Origin: a virus
Length of the DNA: 64,000 bases
Virus record (IMG/VR): IMGVR_UViG_3300024999_000068
Location: 1 to 64,000 of that record
Strand: one strand, 5' to 3'
Part shown: piece after piece, positions 1 through 9,086 of the stretch
Layout: each line of letters opens with the position of its first letter
How positions within the stretch are numbered: position 1 is the stretch's first letter
Notes under the pieces: model-generated
What the model saw: the letters and a program-made list of their open reading frames with translations, nothing else
What the model was told of the DNA's origin: nothing
Database searches by the model: none
Made by a program: the position numbers and the translations under genes

Positions 1-100
1 AGTACACTCAAGCGAGTGGAAAATGGAAGCCCTTAACAGATAATGCTGAAGGTGAAGAAATAGTCTATTCTCATATGAAAATATGAGCAGTTATAAACGG
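1..100 (+). ncRNA. 3' part of a group I intron (partial)
   Basis: The first 100 bases look like the end of a group I intron. A GAAATAGTCT segment near 56-66 resembles the 3' strand of the conserved P7 pairing. It is followed by a P9-like hairpin (CTCATA/TATGAG, about 70-86), and a G at 99 or 100 could be the last intron base. An open frame with virion-protein character follows directly. The 5' half, including the partner strand of P7, lies outside the window, so this rests on partial motifs. Confidence 0.45.
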
Positions 101-240
101 TATAGAAGTTGCGATTCTATATGAATACAAATTTATAAAAAGCCGAAGTTACAAGATATGATATTTCCTACGGGAACAAAGTATTAATTGAACTAATTCC
201 TGCGATGGGATATATATACGATGCTACTCTAGCTGAGTAA
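101..240 (+). CDS. 3' exon of an interrupted gene (partial, frameshifted)
   Basis: After the intron remnant an open frame reads GIEVAILYEYKFIK and, after a +1 change in the A5 run at 137-141, continues AEVTRYDISYGNKVLIEL and ends DATLAE at the TAA at 238-240. The two halves join smoothly if one A is added, so the frameshift is either a mutation or a base-calling error. The product is not recognised. Its place directly upstream of connector genes suggests a virion protein. The 5' exon is outside the window. Confidence 0.4.
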
Positions 241-267
241 ATATTAAAATAGTTTTTTTAGGGATAG

Positions 268-325
268 ATATTAATTAAGGTTCGAAACTTAATTAATATT
301 GATAAGTAGTAATTCCGATACTACT
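268..325 (+). terminator. Two hairpins after the intron-containing gene
   Basis: A perfect 12-bp stem (268-279 with 288-299, loop of 8) is followed by a smaller AGTAGT/ACTACT hairpin at 305-325. Neither has a long T-tract. They may end the upstream transcript or act as a processing site before the endonuclease gene. Confidence 0.35.
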
Positions 326-375
326 TCCCTAAATTACAATATTTCGGACAATAAAATTACTACGGAGGTGGTTAG

Positions 376-1644
376 GTGTCAAATCCATATACATATTATA
401 ATATTAAAGAATATATTAACGATTCAATTACTGGAAATAGTTGTGAAATTATTACCAGCGAAGAAGAATTTGACAATGAAAAAGTTAAACAAAATAAATC
501 TTCATCTAGAGTAAAGATTGTGGTTAAATGTAAATGTACAGTACCTTTTGATGTAGATTTTGGACATTTTAAACTAAGAGATAAGAAACAATGTAATGAA
601 TGTGCAAACTTAAAACGAAAACAAACTAATGTAGAAAGATATGGTTTTGAATCTCCAATGCTTAATAAAGAAATTGGAGATAAAATTAAGAAGACAAATA
701 TGGAGAGATATGGTTTTGAACGTGCTTCTCAAAACGAAGAAGTAAAACAAAAAATAGCAAATACTACATTTGAGCACTATGGAGTTAAATATACTGCACA
801 GGACAAAGAATTAAGACAAAAACAAATTAATACTTCACTTGAAAGATATGGTGTTCCGTACACTTTTATGAATGATGATGTTAAAGAAAAAGCAAGAGAA
901 ACATTTCAATTAAAATATGATTGTGATTATCCAATGCAAAATCAAGATATTAAAAATAAAGCTATAGAAAGTAATTTAAAAAATTATGGTGTTGAATTTG
1001 TATTATCTAGTGATGAAATTAAAGATAAAATTGAACAGACTAATTTAGAAAGATATGGTTTTAAAGTAGCAGCACAATCACAGATTGTCAAAGATAAAAT
1101 TGCTCAAACAAACTTAGATAGATATGGGTCTATTTATGCTATGCAAAATAAAGAAGTATCTGCAAAAGTTAGAGCAACGCTAAACAAAAATGGTACTGCT
1201 CCCTGTAGTAAACAACAAGCATATGTTCATAGTATAGTAGGTGGAGAATTAAATTATCCTTATTATAATGCATCATTAGATATAGCATTTCCAGAAGAAA
1301 TGATTTATTGTGAATGTGATTTTGGTGGACATTGGTTGTCTATTAAATTGGGTGGATTAACTCAAGCAGAATTTGATAAAAAGCAAAGAAATAGATGGTA
1401 CTCTTTATTTCGTTCTCACTGGAAAGAAATTCGTATAATCTCAACCAAAGACCTAATCCCATCAGATCAAAAACTTCTAGAAATCTTATCATACGCACGT
1501 ACATATATAAATCAAAACCATCATTACATAAAATTCGACATTGACAATTCAAAAATAATTAATTCTCAAGGCGAATTTGATTATGATTTTGGCGAACTAA
1601 GAAAAATCAAACCAATAGATATCCAAATTAAAGAAGTAATCTAA
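376..1644 (+). CDS. Homing endonuclease with tandem ERYGF-type repeats
   Basis: A 422-aa protein starting at GTG behind a strong GGAGGTGG site. Residues of about 75-270 hold eight or so repeats of about 24 residues with the pattern T-N-x-E-R-Y-G-F/V ... Q-N-x-E-V-K-x-K-I, known from DNA-binding parts of free-standing phage endonucleases. The C-terminal part contains LDIAFPEEMIYCECDFGGHW and a conserved W/R-rich helix, resembling the VSR-like EDxHD nuclease fold of I-Bth0305I relatives. It directly follows an intron-containing gene, a usual place for a homing endonuclease. The cleavage site is unknown. Family assignment is by motif only. Confidence 0.7.
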   Translation: MSNPYTYYNIKEYINDSITGNSCEIITSEEEFDNEKVKQNKSSSRVKIVVKCKCTVPFDVDFGHFKLRDKKQCNECANLKRKQTNVERYGFESPMLNKEIGDKIKKTNMERYGFERASQNEEVKQKIANTTFEHYGVKYTAQDKELRQKQINTSLERYGVPYTFMNDDVKEKARETFQLKYDCDYPMQNQDIKNKAIESNLKNYGVEFVLSSDEIKDKIEQTNLERYGFKVAAQSQIVKDKIAQTNLDRYGSIYAMQNKEVSAKVRATLNKNGTAPCSKQQAYVHSIVGGELNYPYYNASLDIAFPEEMIYCECDFGGHWLSIKLGGLTQAEFDKKQRNRWYSLFRSHWKEIRIISTKDLIPSDQKLLEILSYARTYINQNHHYIKFDIDNSKIINSQGEFDYDFGELRKIKPIDIQIKEVI

Positions 1645-1711
1645 AAACAATAAAATAAACAATAAAAACAATAAATAAAAAGGGTTAAAATAATGGAGGG
1701 AATAAATAATT

Positions 1712-2197
1712 ATGGCAATTGACATGAACAGTCGTTCAAAGGTAAAAAACTTATGTGATTGGAACATCTCATGGGAAAGATATAGTATGGACGGAGATGA
1801 ATTCATAAAAGCAAATCAGACAGTATACATCCCAAATATGGAAATCGAAACACAAGTGCAAAATAACAATCTCTTCTTCATCGGGACAGGGGACGGATCA
1901 CACGCCCGTTGTTACATAGAAAATCCAGAAATGAGAGAACACCTTGGTTTTGACAATAAAGAAGAAAAAAGAACTCAATTAATTCTAAGCGATGAAAAAT
2001 GCAAAGAAATATTTGAATACAAAACATTCAGCACTTTCAAAAAACATGTAATTGAAAACATTATCACAAATCAAGAAAAATCTAAAATAGTTAATTATGC
2101 TAAGAAAAATAAGATAAATGACTATGACAAAATCCAATACTTAACAGAGTACACAAATCTCTCATTTAAAACTGACAGTCCAGATGATAAAGAATAA
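1712..2197 (+). CDS. Hypothetical virion-region protein
   Basis: A 161-aa, charged, soluble protein with ATG start and an upstream GGAGGG site. No motif is recognised. There is no signal peptide or membrane segment, and the C-terminal 50 residues are rich in Lys, Asp and Glu. It lies between the interrupted virion gene and the connector genes, in the same direction and spacing, so it is probably a structural or assembly protein. No function is assigned. Confidence 0.6.
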   Translation: MAIDMNSRSKVKNLCDWNISWERYSMDGDEFIKANQTVYIPNMEIETQVQNNNLFFIGTGDGSHARCYIENPEMREHLGFDNKEEKRTQLILSDEKCKEIFEYKTFSTFKKHVIENIITNQEKSKIVNYAKKNKINDYDKIQYLTEYTNLSFKTDSPDDKE

Positions 2198-2233
2198 ATA
2201 TAATAATTTAAATCAAATCGAGGTGATATTAGT

Positions 2234-2917
2234 TTGGGAACTTTACTCCAAAAAATATATGATAAATTTTTTATAAAAGTATCAGATGTGGATTTTACTT
2301 ACAAACAAGATTTAGTTTTTGAGTTTTTTGAAACTGCATTAGGGTATAGTTACAAAACTACACCACATGATTTAAGTTATACTTTGTATTCTAACAATGC
2401 AGTTTTGATAGTCTATGACGTAATATCAAATAGTGGAGATATTACTCTTCAAATTAATTCTGATACATATACAATTGCTCTATTAAACACAGATACTAAA
2501 TTACAAATTGCAACAAAAATAAAATCTGCAATAGAATTAAATTATACAGTTTCATTAAATAATATTGAGAATCCAATGTTAACAATTACAAAAACAGATA
2601 TAGATAATATTATAGTTACATTTATTGATACAGATAAAACTAATTTTAATTTAGCTATAAGTAAAACATATGATGGAATAACAATTTACAATTTAGATAT
2701 AGATGAAATTGAATTAATATCATTAAATATGAAAAAATCATATTTAGAGTATTTATTAAAACCATTATCTCGTTTAAAAACGACTATTGGAACAAAAGAT
2801 TTTAATCGTTTATCAAATAAAGTGGATGAATATAAGGTTTATTCATTAATGTTGGATAATTTAAAGGAAGAAATTGAAGATTTTAGGCAAGAATTTTACT
2901 CTTATGTAAATTCTTAA
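2234..2917 (+). CDS. Putative head-tail connector/adaptor protein with inserted beta module
   Basis: A 227-aa protein starting at TTG behind GAGGTGATATTAG. The N-terminal 60 residues and the helical C-terminal 75 residues (DIDEIELISLNMKKSYLEYL then a coiled stretch) resemble small helical connector proteins found after the portal/capsid genes. Between them, about residues 60-145, sits a beta-rich segment (SGDITLQINSDTYTIAL ... IATKIKSAIELN) of the kind found in exposed domains of phage virion proteins. Position supports a neck role, but homology could not be tested. Confidence 0.5.
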   Translation: MGTLLQKIYDKFFIKVSDVDFTYKQDLVFEFFETALGYSYKTTPHDLSYTLYSNNAVLIVYDVISNSGDITLQINSDTYTIALLNTDTKLQIATKIKSAIELNYTVSLNNIENPMLTITKTDIDNIIVTFIDTDKTNFNLAISKTYDGITIYNLDIDEIELISLNMKKSYLEYLLKPLSRLKTTIGTKDFNRLSNKVDEYKVYSLMLDNLKEEIEDFRQEFYSYVNS

Positions 2918-2934
2918 TAAGTTGGTGATAAAAA

Positions 2935-3183
2935 TTGAATAATGTTAAAATTAGTAACAAAAATATAAATAACAATAAACAAATTCTGATTAAAACACCA
3001 AGTTGCGAAATGACTTTTGAAAATCTATGCAAGAAAGAGTATTTAAAAATAAATAATCTAATGCATATGATTGAGAAAGAGTTTGGTATTTCTTTACATG
3101 ATTTTCCAGAATTAAGAGGAGAGATTCTTAGTATAAGCAATTTCATCAAGAGAATGCCTAACTATGAAAGGGAAATTATGTAA
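2935..3183 (+). CDS. Small hypothetical virion-region protein
   Basis: An 82-aa protein starting at TTG, 17 bases after the previous stop. It is Asn/Lys-rich at the N-terminus, with a predicted helix around LCKKEYLKINNLMHMIEKEF. No motif recognised. Tight spacing places it in the connector-tail operon. Confidence 0.5.
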   Translation: MNNVKISNKNINNNKQILIKTPSCEMTFENLCKKEYLKINNLMHMIEKEFGISLHDFPELRGEILSISNFIKRMPNYEREIM

Positions 3184-3232
3184 TTAAGTAATAATTCATT
3201 AGAAATATAAATTAAGAAAAGGAGGAAAGAAA

Positions 3233-3733
3233 ATGGGATATAGTGATTCTAAATTTAACAAAGTATCAGAAGTAGAACTAAGCAAACTTGATAATACTCC
3301 TAATAATACTGGCATTCAATTAATTGAATCAAGAAGTTTTACAGAAACAGCAGTATCCGGTACATATGTGGCAACAGTGGTTATTCCTGCAAATGCTATA
3401 GTGCTTGATGTAATTTTCAAGAATTCTGTAGTATGGAATAATAGTGGAACAGCCACACTAAATGTAGGCGATACTGAGGATGCAGATGGTTATATTGTAA
3501 ATGTTGATGTAAAGACTGCTCCTGTAGCAGATGTAAATGGTGCAGGTGGAATTTCGTCCAGAGCGAAAGACACTGGAACTGGTGCATATAAAGGTTTATT
3601 TAAGAAATATACTGTTAGTGGGCCTGTTACTGCGACTATAGTGACAACTGGTGCAACAGGAACAGCAGGACGTTCAAGTTTATATGTAATATATGCAATG
3701 AATCAAACTGTAGTAAATGCAACTAAAGCGTAA
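3233..3733 (+). CDS. Virion protein, beta-rich (decoration/neck type)
   Basis: A 166-aa protein with ATG start behind AAAGGAGG. It is rich in Val, Thr, Gly and Ala and lacks charge clusters, typical of exposed virion beta-sandwiches. The segment VVIPANAIVLDVIFKNSVVW followed by LNVGDTEDADGY resembles a small phage structural family found near capsid and connector genes. A decoration or minor capsid role is inferred from composition and position. Exact role unknown. Confidence 0.55.
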   Translation: MGYSDSKFNKVSEVELSKLDNTPNNTGIQLIESRSFTETAVSGTYVATVVIPANAIVLDVIFKNSVVWNNSGTATLNVGDTEDADGYIVNVDVKTAPVADVNGAGGISSRAKDTGTGAYKGLFKKYTVSGPVTATIVTTGATGTAGRSSLYVIYAMNQTVVNATKA

Positions 3734-3783
3734 ATAAATAAAATATACTAAAATAATAAATAATTAAGAGGAGTGATTTAATA

Positions 3784-4056
3784 ATGACAAACTTTATCGG
3801 GCGTTCACTAACGGCAAATATTCTCGAACAAAATGTTTCATTAGATATGGCATTTATTAATCTTATTGTAAACGACTCAATTAATACGGTTACAATTTCG
3901 TTTGATGTGGTTTCAGCTTCGGCAGGAGGAAATTTAATGACCCTAAAAGCAGGAGAATCTAGACAAAATATTGCTGTGCCATTTACTAAATTATATTATA
4001 AAGCAAATGTTGACACTTCTGCTATTAGAATTGAAGGTTTGGCAAAAGCTGAATAA
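3784..4056 (+). CDS. Small virion-associated protein
   Basis: A 90-aa protein with ATG start and an AAGAGGAGTG site. Beta-rich, ending with a Lys-Ala-Glu tail. It follows the beta-rich virion protein at operon spacing and is probably a partner or neck component. No domain recognised. Confidence 0.5.
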   Translation: MTNFIGRSLTANILEQNVSLDMAFINLIVNDSINTVTISFDVVSASAGGNLMTLKAGESRQNIAVPFTKLYYKANVDTSAIRIEGLAKAE

Positions 4057-4086
4057 TTATTGTTTATAACAAAGGTGTGATTTTTA

Positions 4087-5319
4087 GTGGATGTTAGAAA
4101 AAAATGGATAAGTGATAGTTCTGATTATTCTTCTAAAGAAGAAATAATATCTGATGTAAAATCAAATTATGATATTCGCAGATATTATAGTGCAGAAGGT
4201 AAAAGTGTGATAATTGATGATGTTGTAACACAAGTTATAATTCAATCACACTTAAATCCTTTAAATAGAGATAAAGTTGATAATATTATTCATATGCCAA
4301 TTGAGGCAGTTGCTAATACTGGATCTATAGTGGAATGGGAAAATGATAAATGGATTATTGTTAGCAATATTAATGATTTACAAGCATATAAAACCGCAAG
4401 TATGATTAAATCTAACAACACCCTAAAATTCTACTCAAACAACATAAATGATTCTACTCTAAATACATTATATCAAATTCCATGCGTTGTAGGTAAAGGA
4501 AATATAGGTTTAGATGTAAATAAGTTTATGTCTTTAGCATCGGATGAGTATTTAATCGTATGTCCTAGTAGTGTAGATAGTTTAAAGATTGATTTAAATA
4601 CAAGGTTTATATTGAGTGGTAGTGCTTATGCTGTTTTAGGAGTTAGTAATATTGAAAATGTTGGGTTGCTAACTATTAGAATTAAGGAAAATTCTATTAG
4701 TGCGGATGATAATGAAGATTTGGGGATTGCTAACTATTATTCTCATCAAGTTGTAAAAGAAATTTACATTTTAAATGGAACCGAAGCATCTTTGCTTTAT
4801 ACAAATGCAACTCTACAACTCAGTATTTTATGTAAAGAGAATGGTGTAATTGTTAGTAATCCTATTGTTGCTTACTCCTCTGCAAATTTAGGTATTGCAA
4901 CTATTAGCAATACGGGGTTAATAACTTGTGTCGGAACTGGTGATGTAATAATTGTTGCTAATTTTGGTAATGCAAGTGCCAGTATTACTATTCATGGGAA
5001 CATAAATCAGATTGATAATTACAACATTGTAATTACGCCGACAGATTCTACTTTAAAATTAAGCAGAAGTATTGAGTTAACTGCCTCTGCCATGAATAAT
5101 GGCATTGTTGATTTGACTAGATCGTTTGTGTGGAGTATTTATAATTTAGACGAAAGTTCTAGTATCTATGCAAATATAACTCCAAACGACAAAACTTGTA
5201 CAGTATTAGCAAGTAGTTCATCAAGTGCATCTAATAAATATATTATTGTTAGGGCTTCACTGTCCTATGATTCTTCTATTTATACAGAAAAACAAATAAA
5301 GATAATTAATCTATTTTAA
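4087..5319 (+). CDS. Head closure-like protein with Ig-like (Big2-type) domains
   Basis: A 410-aa protein starting at GTG. The N-terminal part includes RDKVDNIIHMP and a segment with GSIVEWENDKWIIVSNIND, similar in layout to head closure (stopper) proteins that contact DNA at the connector. Residues of about 240-310 show a bacterial Ig-like pattern (Tyr-Ser-Ser-Ala-Asn ... GLITCVGTGDVIIVANFGNA), and a second Ig-like stretch fills the C-terminus. Exposed Ig domains on virion proteins commonly help weak surface binding. The closure role is inferred from gene order: connector before it, tail completion after the inserted endonuclease. Confidence 0.55.
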   Translation: MDVRKKWISDSSDYSSKEEIISDVKSNYDIRRYYSAEGKSVIIDDVVTQVIIQSHLNPLNRDKVDNIIHMPIEAVANTGSIVEWENDKWIIVSNINDLQAYKTASMIKSNNTLKFYSNNINDSTLNTLYQIPCVVGKGNIGLDVNKFMSLASDEYLIVCPSSVDSLKIDLNTRFILSGSAYAVLGVSNIENVGLLTIRIKENSISADDNEDLGIANYYSHQVVKEIYILNGTEASLLYTNATLQLSILCKENGVIVSNPIVAYSSANLGIATISNTGLITCVGTGDVIIVANFGNASASITIHGNINQIDNYNIVITPTDSTLKLSRSIELTASAMNNGIVDLTRSFVWSIYNLDESSSIYANITPNDKTCTVLASSSSSASNKYIIVRASLSYDSSIYTEKQIKIINLF

Positions 5320-5341
5320 TAAAAATTTATTTGGAGGTAAT

Positions 5342-6646
5342 ATGAGAAAATATACATATATTGAAGTTTTTAATATTTTTAAAAATAGCATATATGAATT
5401 AATTACAAGTGAATATACAAATGTTGTTACAAAATTAGTATTCAAAGACAAAGATGAATATTATTATAGTCAAACATTAAATAAATTTATTCATAATCAA
5501 ATTCCTCCAAAATTTCATATTAGTAATATTTTTACATTACAAAATATTAAATTGTATTTACAGATTAACTTCCCTGAACATGAATTATTAACTGATAAAT
5601 ATATAAGTAATACATGCGAGATTCTTTTAAAGGACAAAGAAGGTTATTTATATTCTACTACATTAGCAAGATTACTTCATTCTACTATTCTACATAAGGT
5701 TCACTATTCTAATGAGTTTAGTCTTGACAATATAAATAATTTTCTAAAAATATCCAACACTACTTTAATTGTTTTGAATACAAGTTATGAAAAAAATTTA
5801 AACCTAATCGATTCTGATGGGTATCTTTATACAACGTCATGGAACAAACTACAATCTGGAAGACTGCCAATGTTTGTACATTCTTTAAATATTCATTCTC
5901 ATAGTAACATAAAAATATGGTTGGTTAAGAATAATAAAAAATTCGAATTAATTGATAATATTTATATTGACTCTATAAAAAAGTTAAAATTCAAGTGTTT
6001 AAAGTGCAACGAATTTTTTTATAGTGCATGGAGAGATATTAAGGATGAGTGTGGTTGCCCATACTGTTCAGGACATCAAGCGGGTTTAAGTAATTGCCTC
6101 GCAACTCTAAATCCCGAATTATCAAAAGAGTGGCACCCAGTTAAAAACGGTGTGTTAACGCCTTTTGATGTAATTACAGGAACCAGCAAAAAAGTTTGGT
6201 GGATATGTAGTGAATGTAGTCACGAATGGCCATCTACTGTAAAAAATCGCCACGATAAAAATTCTGGTTGCCCAGAGTGTAGTAAATCCAAAGGCGAAAA
6301 AAGAATTTCTAAAAATTTTATGTTAAAAAATATTCTTTTTATGCCACAAAAAGAATTTGAAGGATTAGTAGGAATAAACAATGGAAGTCTTTCTTATGAT
6401 TTTTATTTAAAGCAATACAATTTACTTATAGAATATCAAGGAGAAATGCATGAGAGATTTTGCAAAGGTATTCATAAGACTAAAAAAGACTTTGAAAAAC
6501 AAGTTGAACACGACAGGCGCAAGAAAGAATATGCATTGAAAAATAATATTAATTTTCTTGAAATTTGGTATTGGGATTTTAATAAGATTGAATCTATTTT
6601 AGATGGATATCTAAACTCCTTAAAGGATGTGTTGTCTATTGCATAA
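5342..6646 (+). CDS. Putative homing endonuclease, zinc-ribbon plus VSR-like nuclease
   Basis: A 434-aa protein with ATG start behind TTGGAGG. Residues 1-200 carry three loosely repeated segments. Two zinc ribbons follow (CLKCNEF ... CGCPYCSGH and CSECSHEWPS ... CPECSK), with the LSNCLATLNPELSKEWHP signature of phage treble-clef proteins. The C-terminus (LSYDFYLKQYNLLIEYQGEMHERF, HDRRKKEYALKNN, FLEIWYWDF) fits a VSR/PD-(D/E)XK-type nuclease core. It splits the connector genes from the tail completion gene, like a mobile insertion. A paralogue lies at 31448-32650. Confidence 0.7.
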   Translation: MRKYTYIEVFNIFKNSIYELITSEYTNVVTKLVFKDKDEYYYSQTLNKFIHNQIPPKFHISNIFTLQNIKLYLQINFPEHELLTDKYISNTCEILLKDKEGYLYSTTLARLLHSTILHKVHYSNEFSLDNINNFLKISNTTLIVLNTSYEKNLNLIDSDGYLYTTSWNKLQSGRLPMFVHSLNIHSHSNIKIWLVKNNKKFELIDNIYIDSIKKLKFKCLKCNEFFYSAWRDIKDECGCPYCSGHQAGLSNCLATLNPELSKEWHPVKNGVLTPFDVITGTSKKVWWICSECSHEWPSTVKNRHDKNSGCPECSKSKGEKRISKNFMLKNILFMPQKEFEGLVGINNGSLSYDFYLKQYNLLIEYQGEMHERFCKGIHKTKKDFEKQVEHDRRKKEYALKNNINFLEIWYWDFNKIESILDGYLNSLKDVLSIA

Positions 6647-6678
6647 GTATTATTAATTTGTATCAAGGGGGTTAAGAA

Positions 6679-7170
6679 TTGCAAAACTATGGTCAATCAT
6701 TAACTGAAATCAAGAATCAAATTGTTAGAAAGATTATTAATAATGTAGGTATTGTTAAAGCTTTGATTATCCCAGATAAAGATTTCTTGGATGTAATTCC
6801 TACTTTAGAACAAAATATTATTTTAAATAATCCTGATGTGTTGATAAGACAACAGATAATGCTAACAAATAATATTACCGCAAAGACAAATAAAGATTTA
6901 CCGTATATCACATCAATGTATGTTGATTTTAAAAAAACTAGTTTAACATATCAATCAGGACTTGTTTATTTCTACATAATTATTCCCAACAGTTTAGAAA
7001 TAAGCGACTATGGTATCAGATATGACTATATTGGAGATGAGCTAGATAAAATATTTAGTGACAGAGGAATAGGTAAATTTGAGTTTGTTAAACGTAGTGA
7101 TATGCCAATTGATGAAAATTTTATTGGGCATTACATAGTATTTAAAATACTTGATTTTAGTAGTTGGTAA
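6679..7170 (+). CDS. Putative tail completion/tail terminator protein
   Basis: A 163-aa protein, TTG start behind AAGGGGG. It is an alpha/beta protein with a long N-terminal helix (VRKIINNVGIVKAL) and beta strands containing SGLVYFYIIIPNSLEIS. Size and position between head closure and major tail genes match tail completion or terminator proteins that join tail to head. This is positional inference. No diagnostic motif was identified. Confidence 0.45.
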   Translation: MQNYGQSLTEIKNQIVRKIINNVGIVKALIIPDKDFLDVIPTLEQNIILNNPDVLIRQQIMLTNNITAKTNKDLPYITSMYVDFKKTSLTYQSGLVYFYIIIPNSLEISDYGIRYDYIGDELDKIFSDRGIGKFEFVKRSDMPIDENFIGHYIVFKILDFSSW

Positions 7171-7175
7171 ATATT

Positions 7176-7889
7176 ATGGATAAATATAATTTGTATCTTA
7201 AAGCACAAAAACCTATAAAATTTTATGATGTTTGTATTATTAGTCAGCCAAGTTTTGAAGAAATTCTAGAATTTGGAATAGAAGAATTTGAAAAATTGCT
7301 TTTACCTTATTATATTACAATCGATAATATTTCTGAAGAACTAACAGATGAACAAAAGGAAGGAATCGCCAATTTCGATTTATTATGTAGTTCGGAAGAA
7401 TTTATGTCTTATTTAATTTCATCATTAGAATTTTTTTGTAAAGCTAAGATTGATTTTGATGACAAAGGAATATTTTTCAAAGGATTTAATGGTAGGCTGA
7501 ATAGGGATAATTTTGATGAGCTTGCAAATTCTATATTGAAAATATGTGGGAGAGAACGTCAAAAAACAGAAAAAAAAGTTTTTGCAAATGATATTCAAAG
7601 AGATATATGGGAAAAACTACAAGCTGGAAGAAAACGGTTTGCCTCTAAAAACGAATTAAAATTAGAGGATGTTCTTAATGTTTGTGAATTTGGTGGTAAG
7701 TATCATATCCCGATGGAAATGATAGAGAGATGGTCTTTATGGAGAATAATCAATTGCTATAAAACCATTATGGGAATTAGTAGTTATGAAGATAGTTTTA
7801 GTATTTATCTAATTTCTGGAGAAAAAGATTTAATTGAAGGCAAACATTGGACTGAAACAATAAGAATTGACTACAAACCACAAGAATAA
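7176..7889 (+). CDS. Hypothetical protein upstream of the major tail gene
   Basis: A 237-aa protein from the ATG at 7176. The frame is open up to a TTG at 7164, overlapping the previous stop, so the start is uncertain. It has an acidic N-terminal half (EEILEFGIEEFEKLL) and a helical C-terminal half ending with YLISGEKDLIEGKHW. Similar acidic proteins occur in Firmicutes phages next to the tail tube gene. An assembly role is possible, but no family is recognised. Confidence 0.55.
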   Translation: MDKYNLYLKAQKPIKFYDVCIISQPSFEEILEFGIEEFEKLLLPYYITIDNISEELTDEQKEGIANFDLLCSSEEFMSYLISSLEFFCKAKIDFDDKGIFFKGFNGRLNRDNFDELANSILKICGRERQKTEKKVFANDIQRDIWEKLQAGRKRFASKNELKLEDVLNVCEFGGKYHIPMEMIERWSLWRIINCYKTIMGISSYEDSFSIYLISGEKDLIEGKHWTETIRIDYKPQE

Positions 7890-7955
7890 TGAGTTGTATA
7901 AACTCTTTATTATATAACTAATAAATAATTATAATACAGAAGGAGGATAATAAAA

Positions 7956-8702
7956 ATGTTATATGGGATTAAAGACTCTGCAAATTTACAAATCATATCT
8001 CAATTAACTTCGAAGCCTGTACTTTATAGCAACTATGCCAAAACTAGTTCAATTGATTTTACATCGGACGCCGTATACGCCTACAACAAAACAACCAAGG
8101 CGATTAGATGGGACAAAAATCGTGAAGGTACCTTTAAAACTGAAATGGAAATTTTTGAAACTAAGATGTTATCAATTCTATTTGGTACTTCAATTTCTAG
8201 TAAAACTATGTCTATCGCAAAAAGAGAAGTCCTTGCAGTTCAAGCAGGAGGTGCTGGAGCTAGTCTTTTGGTAGCCCCGAAAGCTGGATCTTTAGCTATA
8301 TTTACGCTAAATGCGGATATGGTTTCTCAAGGCGTAGAACAAACGGCAGGAACTCCTGCGACTACTCCAAATACATACTCTGTGAGTACATTAGCCCTAA
8401 CATTCAACGCAACTACTTTTGCTAATGCCGGATATGTTGTTGCTTATTATTTAGTCGATTCTGCTGTTAGTAGTTTTACTGTAGACAATGTGAGCTTTCC
8501 AGGTGGATACAAAATTTATGCAGATAGTGCACTAAGAGGAACAGATCAAGCAGATAAATTCGTTCAATATCAATTACTTAATGTTAAGCCCAAATCAAAT
8601 GCTTCTATCACGATGGACAGTGATAACGTATGTAAACTCTCTATCGAGTGGGATATCCTTGCAGATAGTGCTGGTAATATGATGCACTATGTAGAGGTCT
8701 AA
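7956..8702 (+). CDS. Major tail (tube) protein
   Basis: A 248-aa protein with a strong GAAGGAGG site. It is beta-rich with Ala/Ser/Thr-rich stretches. The segment AIRWDKNREGTFKTEMEIFETKMLSILFG is typical of siphophage tube proteins, and the C-terminus SCKLSIEWDILAD-like pattern (VCKLSIEWDILADSAG) fits the last tube strand. A middle segment (residues 120-180, YSVSTLALTFNATTFANAGYVVAYYL) may be an exposed inserted domain. It would polymerise into the tail tube around the tape measure. The tape measure lies far downstream because other genes have been inserted. Confidence 0.65.
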   Translation: MLYGIKDSANLQIISQLTSKPVLYSNYAKTSSIDFTSDAVYAYNKTTKAIRWDKNREGTFKTEMEIFETKMLSILFGTSISSKTMSIAKREVLAVQAGGAGASLLVAPKAGSLAIFTLNADMVSQGVEQTAGTPATTPNTYSVSTLALTFNATTFANAGYVVAYYLVDSAVSSFTVDNVSFPGGYKIYADSALRGTDQADKFVQYQLLNVKPKSNASITMDSDNVCKLSIEWDILADSAGNMMHYVEV

Positions 8703-8716
8703 TAGGAGGATATATT

Positions 8717-8968
8717 ATGGTAAAATTTGATGAAGTAAAATTATTTTATACTTGTTTTGCAAATCCACCAGAAGGTGTTTATATGAATAAAGTTTATCGT
8801 ATCATTAAGAAAGATGGTAAGTTATATTTTACAGATGGCACTACAGAATTTGTTGGAGAAGAAGAATACATTAAAATGTTATTCAGTCCTCAAGACGTAA
8901 AGATTTCTTGGGAAGATGTTGATTTTACCGATGAAGTAAAAATTACTAAAATGTTTGATAAGAAATAA
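8717..8968 (+). CDS. Small hypothetical protein after the tail tube gene
   Basis: An 83-aa protein, ATG start behind TAGGAGG, 14 bases after the tube stop, so co-transcribed. It has Tyr/Val beta strands (YMNKVYRIIKKDGKLYFTDG) and an acidic C-terminus. No family recognised. A terminator-like hairpin follows. Confidence 0.55.
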   Translation: MVKFDEVKLFYTCFANPPEGVYMNKVYRIIKKDGKLYFTDGTTEFVGEEEYIKMLFSPQDVKISWEDVDFTDEVKITKMFDKK

Positions 8969-9014
8969 ATAAATATGGTTTTTTATAGGTCAGGCCAGAT
9001 TTATAAGAGTAATT

Positions 9015-9049
9015 AAGAGAGGCTGTGATTCTGATAAACAGTCTCTCTT
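9015..9049 (+). terminator. Terminator-like hairpin after the tail tube operon
   Basis: Twelve-bp stem AAGAGAGGCTGT (9015-9026) with ACAGTCTCTCTT (9038-9049) with one G-T pair. The downstream tract is only weakly T-rich. It separates the tail tube genes from an inserted HNH endonuclease gene. Confidence 0.55.
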
Positions 9050-9086
9050 CCCATTTATTCCTTTAATCAGAAGGGGGAAGATGCTA

